Of a stretch of DNA of 64,000 bases, positions 44,519 through 56,283 are shown piece by piece. This stretch comes from Manihot esculenta (Eukaryota; Streptophyta; Magnoliopsida; Malpighiales; Euphorbiaceae). Position numbers and translations under genes: made by a program. The notes below the pieces were generated by a model that ran no database searches, had not been told where the DNA came from, and saw nothing but the letters and a program-made list of their open reading frames with translations. The DNA lies in assembly GCF_001659605.2 (NCBI RefSeq), contig NC_035171.2, positions 6,278,886 through 6,342,885 on the forward strand. Direction: 5' to 3'. Each line of letters starts with the position of its first letter. The first letter of the stretch is position 1.

Positions 44519-46039
44519 TGATCAAGCATAATTTAGCCACATTTTTATCATAATTATTGTTGCTTATTTACACATTTTTTAGTTTAATTTATGGTTTTTA
44601 TCTTGTTTTTACAGAAAAGGAAGAAATTAGAAAATGGGAGAAAAAGTGCAGAAAAAGTACAGAAGGATGATTTGCCCAGTGATTTGCCCAAGATCACCAG
44701 CTAAACTGCTCCAATCACTGCCCAGATCAAGCTAAAGTAGAAACCAGGAGGCAACAGACAGCAGTGATATGGGCAGTGATTTGCCCAAGAAACTCGAAGA
44801 TCACTGGCCAAATCACTCGCAGAGACATAGAGGACCGACTCACAGAGAAGCGATCTGGTCAGTGATTTGCCCAATCACTTGAAGAAACTGGTCAAATCAC
44901 CGGGCAAATCACTTTGACAGCAGAAACTTACAGCAGAGCGGAAAAATGGGCAGAAAACAAAAATCTGAATTTTCAGAAGTCCAAATCCAATCCAATCACT
45001 TCCAACACAAAACCAAGAGCCACGAAAGAGTCTCTCATCCAAGGAATTCCAATTGCAATTAAAATCAACATCAAAAGAGGAGTCAAACACCAAATCAAAG
45101 AGGGATTTTGAAACCCTAGATGGATGGAAATCTGCAGCTATAAAAGGAGAGCCTCCAAACCAGCAAGCCATCTTCTGATCAGCAACTCAACTCGTCAGAA
45201 ACTCTCCAGAAATTATGCAGCTTCTTCCCTTTTTCTCTTCTTTCTTTTGTGTATTTTGCCCACCATGAGTGGCTAGTTTCATTCTTTTCTAGTTGAAGTT
45301 GGTGAATTTCAGATTTTGTGATGAATTGGGAGATTTAAATCTCCATTGTTAAACTCTTATTTACTTTCAATATTTATGCAATTTGATCTTTCCATAATTA
45401 TTATTTTGCTTTTAGAATCAATAAGGGCCCATTGCTTTTAAATTGCTTAAGTAATATTGTTTGAATAATTTAGGTCCGTAATTGCTTAGATTGTTCAAAT
45501 ACACATTTAATCAAATTGCATAATCTAAACTTGACCACGCGGTTGGCAAGGATAGAATTGGGTTTCTCTAAGTCTTAATGCAGTCAACAGTTGTTCGATG
45601 CTATAATGCCCCAAGGACGTTCCTTGGCAACTTGTTGATTAGTGTTTGATTAGCGAACGTTTCCTAATCAAACTAGAACTAAGGAGGAATTTGGATTGTG
45701 AGAAGCGTCTTCCACATCCTAAACCAATTTATTGAGATAAATAGGAGTATTAAAGAATCAATGATCAATTCTAAATAATCTGAAATAGATCCATACTTCA
45801 ACTAGAAGCTTTTCATCCATTGATTTACTCATCTTTAAATTATTGCTTTCTTTTGCTATTTAGTGTTAATCTATCAACTCAAACCCCCCTCTTTTACTTA
45901 CTTGTTATTACTTGCCTTAGTCATTATTAGGAAGATACTTGGTGTCAATTCCCTGTGGTTCGACCCTATTGCCACTATTTACAAATTTATTTGTGATTGA
46001 TAATAGGTTATTTTTGACGGCTTCGACAACCGCCTATCA
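44519..46039 (+). repeat. 3' LTR of pol-less gypsy copy 2
   Basis: 1521 bp, same length as the 5' LTR, with roughly a dozen substitutions against it. It is followed by the second GCTAT. Confidence 0.95.
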
Positions 46040-46547
46040 GCTATCAAACAATGACTGGGTAGGAAGCTTTGATGACAGGAAGAGCACAAGTAGATATGCA
46101 TTCTTCCTTGGAACAAAGAAAATCTCATGGTCATTAAGAAAGCAGAAGACAGTGGCTTTATCATCAACTGAAACCGAATTGATAGCAACGACAAGCGTCG
46201 TATGTGAAGGAATGTAGCTAAGAATAATTCTTCAAGATATGCAACAAGAAATCAAGACGCCAACGACTATCTATTGCGACAACATGTCAACTATTGCACA
46301 GAAAAAAAATCTAGTCTTACACAACAGAATGCAGCACATTGAGTTACAACATCACTTCATTAGAGAGCTCGTTGATAAAAGAGAAATTTCAATGCATTTT
46401 TGCAAGACCGACGTGCAAGTTGCAGATATCTTCACTAAGGCGACCTCCATGGAGAAGTTCATCTTCTTTCGGGATCTACTTAGAGTTAAAGATTTTACTA
46501 GCTCGAAGAGTAGTGTTCAATACCAATATGGAAAAACAAATATGTGA
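46040..46547 (+). pseudogene. Copia RNase H tail, unit 2 (right part)
   Basis: It resumes the remnant cut at 36142. Two stretches are recognisable: IYCDNMSTIAQKKNLVLHNR and QVADIFTKA. A stop near 46216-46218 precedes the last open part (46239-46547). Confidence 0.88.
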
Positions 46548-47038
46548 TTGATCTAGACTAAATACTATTATTGTGAAGTATTCTAAAAAATTGTAAAATT
46601 AGAGTACTACTATAGGAAGCATAGAAAATTATAGAAAAATTAAAATAATTATAATAATAATGTAAATCGACTTATTAAAGTCGTTTAAGAAGCCATTAAA
46701 TAGGTTGTGAGGGTGCTGAAATCATGTAGACAAAATTATAGCCCACTTGTCAAATCACATTGTAATCCTCCTTAATTAATAAAGTTTTATCTTTAGTCCA
46801 TAAACTACCCCTTGTTCCAGTATCACTCAAATTTCTCAACCAAAATTATAAACAACTTTAACCATTAATTTACCTTTACTAAATACATTAAAAAACTAAC
46901 AATTTATAGTCCTCGCGTGATTTACGACTCTATCACTCTTTGATTTAAGACTGGATGATCTTTGCAACTCTTCATATATTATAAAATTGTAATGGGTTTA
47001 AACATATGACAATCCATGCCTTACATTTTTCCTTCATT
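46548..47038. other. AT-rich region upstream of PG3, left of CACTA
   Basis: No gene. It matches 21994-22485 and ends with the target copy ATT (47036-47038) at the CACTA insertion. The remainder of the region continues at 56475. Confidence 0.75.
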
Positions 47039-47180
47039 CACTACAAAAAAAAAGGGTCTATACCGGCGGTTTTTTAAGCCTACGGAGGCGGTTATAACCA
47101 CCCCTACAATCAGTAGCGGCAGTTAGAGGAACCGCCGAACAACCGCCGGCAATGCCACCGTCTCTACAACGTAGCGGCGG

Positions 47181-47455
47181 TTTGTTGGTCCGACGGGGTA
47201 GGTGATTCCCGTAGCGGCGGTCATTTTAGCGGTGGTTTGTTGGTCCGACGGGGTAGGTGATTCCCGTAGCGGCGGTCATTTTAGAGGCGGTTTGTTGGTC
47301 CGACGGGGTAGGTGATTCCCGTAGCGGCGGTCATTTTAGCGGCGGTTTGTTGGTCCGACGGGGTAGGTGATTCTCGTAGCGGCGGTCATTTTAGCGGCGG
47401 TTTGTTGGTCCGACGGGGTAGGTGATTCCCGTAGCGGCGGTCATTTTAGCGGCGG
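47181..47455. repeat. Five 55-bp subterminal tandem repeats
   Basis: Units start at 47181, 47236, 47291, 47346 and 47401, each with TTTGTTGGTCCGACGGGG and GTAGCGGCGGTCATTTTAG and only single-base differences. Subterminal repeats of this kind are where En/Spm-type accessory proteins bind. The other end carries only scattered GCGGCGG-type motifs (56340-56450). Confidence 0.92.
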
Positions 47456-48079
47456 TCTATTCCGCCTCTACGTCGCATTTGTAACTGAATCCATATTTGC
47501 CGGCAAAAATGTCGTAGCGACGGGCTTACCGGCGGTTGTAAACCGCCTCTATTATCATTCATAACTGGTTTTTGTATTTGCCGCCAAACAATTTGTAGTA
47601 GTGTATTTACCGGCCGAACGTGAACCGGCTCTAATACAATTTTGCAACAAAATTTTTTTCCGTGCCAAAATTTTGATCCTGCATATATTGGCTTTTTTTT
47701 TTCCTTGTATTTTCCAAACTATTACTTTATATATTTCATTAGTGTTGTGGGCTAATTTGCCACTAAAAATTGAAGGAGGGTTATAATGACTATGTGTTAT
47801 ATACCAATTTTTTTAATGGAATCATTTCCTTCATCAAATGAAAAAAGAACCAATTTAAATACATATATCAAATAAGTTAGAAAATGTACATAACAAGCAC
47901 TTAAAAAAAGAAGTCTATTTCATTAATGTGCAATAAAATTTACCCAATAATAACTGTTTCTGCTTTTCAAAAACACTATGAATTCAATTGGCCAAAAGAA
48001 CTACTTTTCTTAAAAAAATCCTAAGTCAATGGGTCAAAAGCAGATGACTAAATTTCAAATAATCTTAAAAGCTAACCAT

Positions 48080-49171
48080 CTAGATATCATCTCCTGGGTT
48101 ATGACTTGAGTGTGATGAAATATTGTTTGGAGAACAATGATCTTGATTAATTGCTTCCTCATTAATTTCCTGCAAATAACAATAATAATATTTAATTTCA
48201 ATACTAGAGAGAATAAAATATTACACTGTAAGAATGAATGAAATTTGCCAAGCCATAATAATAATCAACTATCACTTGCAGTTCACATTTTCAACCAATA
48301 TCACTATCAAAATAATACCAATTACTTATCTTGATTACTGCATTTCAAATTTTATACTTCAATACCCAAAAATCATGACACCTACAATTAAATAGCCTAA
48401 ATATTATATAACCAAAGATAAAGTTGCAAAAGATTATAAATACCTCTAGAGCACCAGGAAATGTCTTGGAAATCCATGCTTTCAAACCATTTAAAGTTGT
48501 TGTTACTGTGTCATAATTTTTAGTCACTTCTTCCAATTGCTTCTCAAGAAATTCAATTTTTTTGGATTGGACAAAATCCGAAGATTCATTTCTTGCTCTC
48601 TTTCTACCATAATAACTAGTTGGAGTAGGACCAAGTCCAACATCTCTCACCCTACCATTGTGTTCTTCTCCCATAACTTCTTGAAAAACTTGTTCATTCA
48701 ATTCAGATGAATCAATTGTAGCATCTTGACTTCTTTCACTTATTAGAGCACGGGCTTTTTCCTAAAAAATAATAATTTGAATAAGTAGAAGAATTTATAA
48801 TTATTAAATACAAATTCTAAAATAAATTATACGTACAATCAGTTGTCTAACTTCATCATCAATATAAGTTCCATCCTTTCTCTTGTGAGTTTCTTCATAA
48901 AGAGTCAATCTATCAGGCACTTGTCCATTTTCATCAATCTATCAATCAAATGGTTCAATCTATTATAACAAAATATAAACAATAGTATATGCAATTTTAA
49001 ATTTCACTCTAACTACTCATACCATTTCAAATTTTTTCCTTGCAAAGCTTTTTCTTCCACAAGTATGTGCATTTTTCTTCTTCTTTGCATTTGCTTTGTT
49101 AATCTCACTTAACTTCTGAAAAAAATATAAATTCACAATAGAAAAAAGAAACTTAATTCTAATAAGTAGAC

Positions 49172-49211
<40 letters not shown>

Positions 49212-50064
49212 AGAAGACTAGCATCTAAGTATTTACCTGACTCTTCTCAGTGAACCATGAATTTACAAGGGTTGCCCATTGATCTTCCATAACACCCTCA
49301 GGTGCATTTTCTATGATTTCATCCTTTGTCTTTGATAGATCATAATTTTCTTGCTTCAAGTCACCTTTATAATCTCTCCATTTTTTGTTCAATGACTTTA
49401 AAATCCAATCATCGGTTGCCTGACTCGAAGGATATGAAAACCTTTGCTGAAAATAGATGTACACATGAAATAAATAATTATACAATAAAATTTTAACTTT
49501 AACATATATTAAAGTTGAATTTAGAAAAGTAATACCTTGACAATGTCCAACATCTTCTTTTTAAATGTAGAAAATGCTTTATCATTCCATTTTCTTATGG
49601 ATATGGGTGCAAGTTGTCCATTTTTTGCAATAACTCCTAGAAAGGAAGTAAGGGCAGCAGCTTCTTTTGTCCAAGGAGTACCAAATTCGTCTACTCCGAT
49701 GACGATCTTCTCATTTGTATCCATATTCCAAATGCTTTTCATCACAGTTCTTCCTCGTTTTTTAAATCGATTACAATTTCCATCTTAATTAAAATTAAAT
49801 CTATTAATTCTAAAAAAACTCATAATAACAATTAAATATCTGAAACAGAATACAGTACCCATGACAGCAGTAGAAAGCAGAGACATGGTCACTATTCATT
49901 TAATTTTAATAAATACAATTACCAATCATTTCCAAGTCGTCATTTTCATAAGCTTGTGTGTTGGGTCGGTCATTTGTTTGTTGATCGCCTTCCACTTGCT
50001 CCTGAGTTTCTGAACTAGTTCGCACTGTTCTCAAACCTCGAATACTTCTACTTCTTTGAGACAT
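48080..50064 (-). CDS. Transposase_24-like (TNP1/TnpA-type) protein of the CACTA element
   Basis: Not visible as one ORF; I assembled it from splice sites. Exons on the minus strand: 50064-49923, 49783-49536, 49446-49237, 49115-49023, 48938-48837, 48761-48444, 48169-48080 (1203 bases, 400 residues and TAG). Every junction is GT..AG and keeps frame. It starts MSQRSRSIRGLRTV. The middle has VDEFGTPWTKEAA and LNKKWRDYKGDLK, resembling the plant En/Spm Transposase_24 family. The C-terminus has a likely coiled coil (KIEFLEKQLEEVTKNYDT). Proteins in this position bind subterminal repeats and help transposition. The family name is from resemblance; the exon model is strongly supported by phase consistency. 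Confidence 0.82.
49176..49206. repeat. (TA)n microsatellite
   Basis: About 15 TA units inside intron 3 of the Transposase_24-like gene. Confidence 0.9.
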
Positions 50065-50206
50065 TGTCTATGCTACTAAGAAATCAAAAATATAACTTTA
50101 CATACAATATTCTGCATATAAATAACATACAAGTGAAAATAAAATCATGGTAATTTTAAAAAAAAATCCTTTAATAAATAATAAAATTTAAAATCTTGAA
50201 TATAAT

Positions 50207-53200
50207 TTACACATAAATAATATCTTCTTCCCCTACATCATCCCTGACCCACTGTGGGTTTCCCTCAAAACTTGTAAAATGACTAATGTCATTTATAATA
50301 TCAGTAGAATCATCTACTTCTTCATCTTTGCCCATGTCATACAAGTCTCGAGGTGTAACCTTTATAACTATATGCCAATTAGGACTATTAGGATCCTGCA
50401 CATAAAATACTTGTTGAACTTGGGAAGAGAATACATAAGGATCATCATTTGCCTTCTCGCCCGTATGGATCAAGCGAGAGAAATTTACAAGGGTGAATCC
50501 AAATTCATCACACTTAATTCCAGCAGGATGATGAATATCATACCAATCACACCTAAATAAAACCACCTTAAAATTATCAAAATAATTTAACTCAATAATA
50601 TCAGTTAATCTCCCAAAATATTCCAACCCTCCAGTTTCTGGTGTATTAACAACCCCACTATTTTGTGTCAATCGTTGATCCTCTCGTGATAAAGTATGGA
50701 ATCTAATTCCATTAATTATATAGCCAGAGAATCTCCTGACAACATTATTAGGACCTCTACCAATGCTCAAAATATCCTCTGCGATGGATGAATCAGAATT
50801 TGCCAAAACCTAAATATAAGATATAATATATTAATATAAAAGAAATTAAATAATTTTCATAACATGATAAAGCAAGCAAATTAGTCTTACCCTATTTCGA
50901 AACCAATCATGAAACTTTTCATTCAGTAGTTTATATATAGCACTATTGTCAAGACGTGTACCTCGTCTACGTCTTCTTTTTTCAAAATCAATGAACTCTC
51001 TACATTCAATAAAAAAATTAATGAAATATTTATCTATTTAAAATGTTAAATAACTAAATATATCAAGAGATGTGTGAATATACTTACTGACGAAATGGCT
51101 CTATTGCATCAGAATGGCGTAACACATAACGATGTGCTTGTATCAATGATAAATCATCTAAAATGACATTCTCACCTTTTCCTATTGGTTTACCTAAACT
51201 AGAAAACAAGTATCTAACATTTTCATTTGGTGGATCGGGGTTTCTTAAGGGACGATTGAATCTAGACTCAACCCCTTGAAGATACCTTGAACAAAATGTT
51301 AAACACTCTTCAGCTGCATATCCTTCAGCAATCGATCCCTCAGGTTGGGCTTTATTGCGTACCATTGATTTTAAAATTACAAATGACCTATAATCAAATG
51401 AAAAATTATAATTGTGCAAACATTGAGAAAGAAATTAATAAAAATGAAATATAAACATAATGTATGTAAGTACCTTTCTAAGGGATACATCCATCTGTAT
51501 TGCACTGGACCACCCATTCTAACTTCTTCCACCAAATGAATCATTAAATGAGGCATGATAGTAAAGAATGATGGAAGAAAAGTTTTCTCCATCTTGCAAA
51601 GTGTCAGTATGATTTGATTTTGAATTTTATCAAGATTTTTACTATCTATCACCTTCGAACATATTGATCTGAAGAAAGAAGCTACTTCGATGACAATTGA
51701 AATAACTTCTTTTGATGGACTACATGATTTTAATGCCACTGGAAGCAAGTATTGAATCAAAATATGGCAATCATGACTTTTAAGATTCACAACTTTATTC
51801 TCGTTCATTCTAACACACCTTGAAATATTGGAAGCATAACCATCAGACATTTTAACATTTTGTAAAACACCACATAGGATATTTTTCTCTCTTTTTGTTA
51901 ATGTAAAAGAGGCTGGAGGCAATCTATGTTTACCATTTGGACAATTTTGGGCATGCAATTCACTCCTAATGCCCAATTCCTCCAAATCAAGGCGAGCATT
52001 CAAGTTGTCTTTTGATTTACCAGCCACATTCAAGAAAGTGTCTAGAAAATTATCACACACATTCTTCTCAATGTGCATAACATCTAGATTGTGGCGTAGC
52101 AAGTTATGTTGCCAATATGGTAATTCAAAAAAAATGCTTCTCTTCTTCCACCCTATTAATGAATCATCATTTCCTTCATTAGACCTTTTCTTCCTCTTTT
52201 TCATTTTTGATTGCTTGCCATATGTATGTTGAATTCTATCTAATTGATTCAACACATCACTACCATTCGCTCTTATAGGAGCTACCCGTAACTCTTCAGT
52301 GGCATCAAAAAATTCAGCTTGTTTACGAAATATATGATCCTCGGGTAGCCACCTACGATGACCCATGTAACATTGTTTCTTGCTATTATTTAGCCATATT
52401 GAACTAGTAGACGAAGCACAACAAGGACATGCAAATTTTCCTTTAGTGCTCCAACCAGACAACATTGCTAAGGCAGGCAAATCATTTAATGTCCACATCA
52501 AAGCAGCACGCAAAGAAAACCTTTCTTTCTTAAAAGAATCAAAAGTTGAGACACCACTCCATAATTCTTTTAATTCAGAAATCAAAGGCTGTAAATAAAT
52601 ATCAATATCATTCCCAGGACTGTTTTTTCCTGGAATAATCATTGATAAGATAAATGAAGATTGCTTCATGCAAATCCATGGTGGAGTGTTGTAAGGAATT
52701 AGTACAACCGGCCATGTGCTATGACTAGTGGACATTATTCCAAAAGGACTAAAACCATCACTACACAAACCAAGCCTCACATTACGTGGCTCCGAAGAGA
52801 AATCAGGATAACGAGCATCAAAAGCCTTCCAAGCTTCTCCATCTGCAGGATGCCTTAATAATCCATCCTTATTACGTCCATCTTCATGCCACCTCATTTC
52901 CTTAGCGGTTTCAGCAGAAGCATATATCCGTTGTAGTCTTGGAATTAATGGAAAGTAACGCAATACTTTAACCGGCTTTTTATTTGTTTTATTACTCTCA
53001 TTATTCCCTTTATTTATTTTCCATCGTGAAGTTCCACAAACTTTACAAGATTCCTCATCCTTATTCTCACCCCAAAATAACATACAATCATGTTCACAAG
53101 AGTGGATTTTCTCGTAATTTAAACCTAATGCTTGAATTATTTTTTTGGATTCATAAACAGATTTGGGTAAAGTTGTTCCATCAGGAAATGCATCTATTAG

Positions 53201-53854
53201 TAACTCAAGAAGCATACCAAATGATTTTCCTGTCCATCCATTCAAGCATTTTAGGTGGTATAAATGAATCAGAAATGAAAGTTTAGAAAACTTCTTACAC
53301 CCTGGATATAACTCTGCATCCACTTCTTTCAAAAATTTATGAATATCACTAGTTTCTCTATTTGATGTTTCATCTAATTGCTCATTACCAATTGGATTAT
53401 TTTGGGGCTCCTCAATGCCATCTCCTAAGCTAGTTTCTATGACATTCACGTCCATTAGCGTGTCATTAATAGATGGAAGATTATCACGCAAGGCATCTTG
53501 CAATAACTCTACCATATTATCGCGTAACCTTGGAGGATTTAAGGTATGAGGACTGGGAACATGTTCAATTTCATTTCTATGGGAAATATCTAAAGGACAA
53601 GATGTATCACCCATATTAGAAGGTAACTCCTCCCCATGTAATATCCAAGTAGTGTATCCCCTCATAAAACCATCACAAATTAAGTGCTCTCTAACAATTT
53701 CAAGAGTTTGTTGTGAACAATTAACACACCGAATACATGGACACATTATTTTTCCATTACTAAAAGCATTACGCATGGCAAATTGAAGAAAATCTCGAAC
53801 CCCATCCTTATAAGCAGTAGTAAATCTAGGCTGATTTAACCAACTCTTATCCAT
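50207..53854 (-). CDS. CACTA transposase (TNP2-like)
   Basis: Exons on the minus strand: 53854-51474, 51387-51088, 50999-50891, 50809-50207; 3393 bases, 1130 residues. Junctions are GT..AG and phases agree (2, 2, 0). I chose the Met at 53854 (MDKSWLNQPRF), the usual start of the family; an in-frame Met at 53923 lies in apparent intron or leader. Order of modules: transposase-associated Cys-rich domain (about 1-80, CPCIRCVNC), Transposase_21-type core (about 230-560, LGLCSDGFSPFG, TLNDLPALAMLSGWS), DUF4218-like (about 635-830, MPHLMIHLVEEV), DUF4216-like (about 980-1060, VVLFRCDWYD). It should cut the element's ends. I did not locate its catalytic acidic residues. No stop or frameshift was seen. 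Confidence 0.9.
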
Positions 53855-54517
53855 TTGTAATATTTTTTTGTCAAAAATGACAATACCTAAATAAAAATTC
53901 AGAATCACATAATTAATTTTCATTAAAGTGTACGAAGCAAAAAAAATAATGTATTACTACATTTCATTTAACAAATGTAAATTTATAAACAAAGGACAAA
54001 GAATTAAATTTATTATTTTTTAATTTAATATTATTTTTTATTAATTTAAACCTAATGCTTGAATTATTTTATTGGGCTTTATAGTCTTTTTTTTAGTTTA
54101 ATATTATCTTTCAATAATTGAATTTGTAGTATTAAAACTCTATGAATAATAGTAGTAAATAAATTACAATAAAAAATGAAAACATGTGTGAACTAGCATA
54201 CTACAACTGCCTTAGTTGGATTGTTTTACCTATTATTAATTTATTATTATTTTAAAAAACATACTTTATAACACGTGAACTTTATGTAAGCCACACTTTT
54301 AATTTAAAAATACATTAAGCAATAAAAAACAAACACATAATTAAGCTCTAATTACTCCAAAAGCTATCATTGCCTAGATATGTTAGAAAAGAAGGGAAAG
54401 TTAATCTTAATACAATCTAATGCAACCTGTAAACTGATAAACCTCTAAAAAGACATTGCATGTTGAAACAAAGATAAGGTTCTGCATCTGTAAGCCACTG
54501 CAGCACATCTGATATAA

Positions 54518-54571
<54 letters not shown>

Positions 54572-55810
54572 TTACATACAAAAAGATTTTATTAAATAAA
54601 GGGACATACAGCTTAAAGTTGCTTAAGAGAAAAAGCAACCACAGAACTACAAGTTTTCAACAAAACAAGAAAAACAGAGTAATGCAAAGCATGAGTTCAA
54701 GCTGTTTCTAAGTAGACCTTTAGTTACATGTTAATAATGGAAACAAAAACCAATATGATATTAAAGGACTAAGTGCTGGGAATTTAATTATGAGGAGCTC
54801 CAAATACTTGATCTTAATTGAATCAACTAGTTTGTCATTTTGGATGAGCTTCTCCTTAAAGATCTGATATATTTTTATTGATATCCTTACTAAACTAGTC
54901 ATTAGGTGATGAGAAGTACAAGAAACAGACTATGGGTGTACATAATTGGTTTGAACCCGACAAAATCAATCCCCATGTTTTTGTACTTTATTAATTATAC
55001 TTTTTAATTTAAATGCTATAATTTTGTTGTGTTCTTAGCTATAGTAAATTTTAGTTTTTGTATATACAACTAAAAAGTAGAGAACACATTTGTTCACACC
55101 TATTTTTCAACACTGATAAAGCAAACCAACAAATCTCATAAAATCAAATTAAATTCTAAGCAAAAACATAAAACAAAATCAGATACCAAGTAACAAACTT
55201 GCGAAAGATTATAAATAAAATTGAGAGAATTACCGTCAAAATATAGAAGCAAAAGGTGAAACCCAAACTTAATTTTGGCTGATCGGTTCCGAAATTGTAC
55301 TCGACGCCAAAAATTTTAGGGATTCTAAAGCCAAAACTTGAACATAAGATAAAGGCAAAGGCATCAAAATCAATAATTAACTGAATAATCTAAAAATAAA
55401 ACCATAAAACCTAACTCACAGATAAAAAGATTGGAGAATCTAGAAGCACAAATACCTTTATAGCTTAAGCAATGGACGTGGATTTATAGTGATGATTTCT
55501 GCGTTAGGTTAGATGGAAGAATTTGAAGCAGATAATGAAAGTAAGACAAGTGGTGAATGAGGGTCGGCTTTTAGTGGTGGTTGAAGAAGACTCTCTTGCT
55601 CGTGGTGAATTACAGAGACGTTTGATGGTGGTGGCAGTTCAATCGGTTTCAATTTTGTGTTAAGGGTTTATTTTGCTTTTTCAGTTCAAGGGTTTTTCAC
55701 TCAAAATAATATTATTTTATTTAGTAATATTAATTATTAGAGCTGAAAAAAAAGTACCGCGAAAACTCATCACTTTTTTTTGACATAGCGCGAAAACTCA
55801 TCCCGCCAAG
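53855..55810. other. CACTA 5' non-coding region
   Basis: No gene supported. AT-rich, with a (TTA)n tract at about 54525-54571. On the minus strand a TATAAAG at about 55455-55461 could be the transposase promoter with a spliced leader, but this is a guess. Confidence 0.55.
54525..54571. repeat. (TTA)n microsatellite
   Basis: About 15 consecutive TTA units, non-coding part of the CACTA element. Confidence 0.92.
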
Positions 55811-56283
55811 TAGGGGTGAGCATAATTCGGTTCAAACCGAAAAAACCGACCGAATCGAACCGATTTAAAAATTTGGTTCGATTTTTTATATATTTCTGTT
55901 CGGTTCGGTTTTTAATTTTAGAAATTTCGATTATTTCGGTTCGGTTCGATTTTGATCAGAAAAAAACCGAAAAAATCGAACCGAACCGATTAGTAATAAT
56001 AATATGTTTTTTCAATAATATAGAGAAATTAAATCATATTAAGATTAAAATATTTTAATTAAATTTTAAAATACTAAAAATAAAATGTAAAAAATAAAAA
56101 AATTATTAAAAATCGAAAACCGATCAAATCGAACCGAATCGAACCAAATCAGACCGGTTCGGTTCGATTCGATTTCTGACCAAAATCAGTTTCGGTTCGG
56201 TTTTCATAAACACTAGAATTTTGGTTTTCGGTTTATTCGGTTTGGTTCTGTTTTGAACCGAACTGACCGAATGCTCACCCCTA
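55811..56283. mobile_element. hAT-type MITE inside the CACTA element
   Basis: 473 bp with ends TAGGGGTGAGCAT and ATGCTCACCCCTA, and the 8-bp TSD CCGCCAAG (55803-55810, 56284-56291). The interior is rich in TTCGGTTCGGTTT and its complement, so much of it can fold back on itself. The 8-bp TSD and the end sequence point to the hAT superfamily. No coding capacity. Confidence 0.92.

Larger units (their letters stand above)
36143..46039 (+). mobile_element. Non-autonomous (pol-less) Ty3/gypsy element, copy 2
   Basis: 9897 bp including a nested solo LTR. LTRs are 36143-37663 and 44519-46039, Asp-tRNA PBS 37669-37686, polypurine tract 44505-44518, TSD GCTAT (36138-36142, 46040-46044). It encodes an uninterrupted gag-protease ORF fused to the last part of integrase, and a second ORF of unknown function near the 3' end. 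RT, RNase H and the integrase core are absent. The two LTRs differ at roughly a dozen positions by eye, so it is older than copy 1. Uninterrupted target sequence is seen at about 368-376 and 29998-30006. Confidence 0.94.

Noticed and set aside
44875..45171. 98-codon minus-strand frame shared by 36499-36795 and 61982-62278
   Set aside because: It lies in LTR U3 antisense; its conservation reflects LTR identity.
47181..47455. CRISPR-like direct repeats
   Set aside because: Units are contiguous with no unique spacers, and lie at the end of a eukaryotic CACTA transposon.
55816..56058. 80-codon ORF
   Set aside because: Entirely within the hAT MITE's repetitive TTCGGTT sequence.
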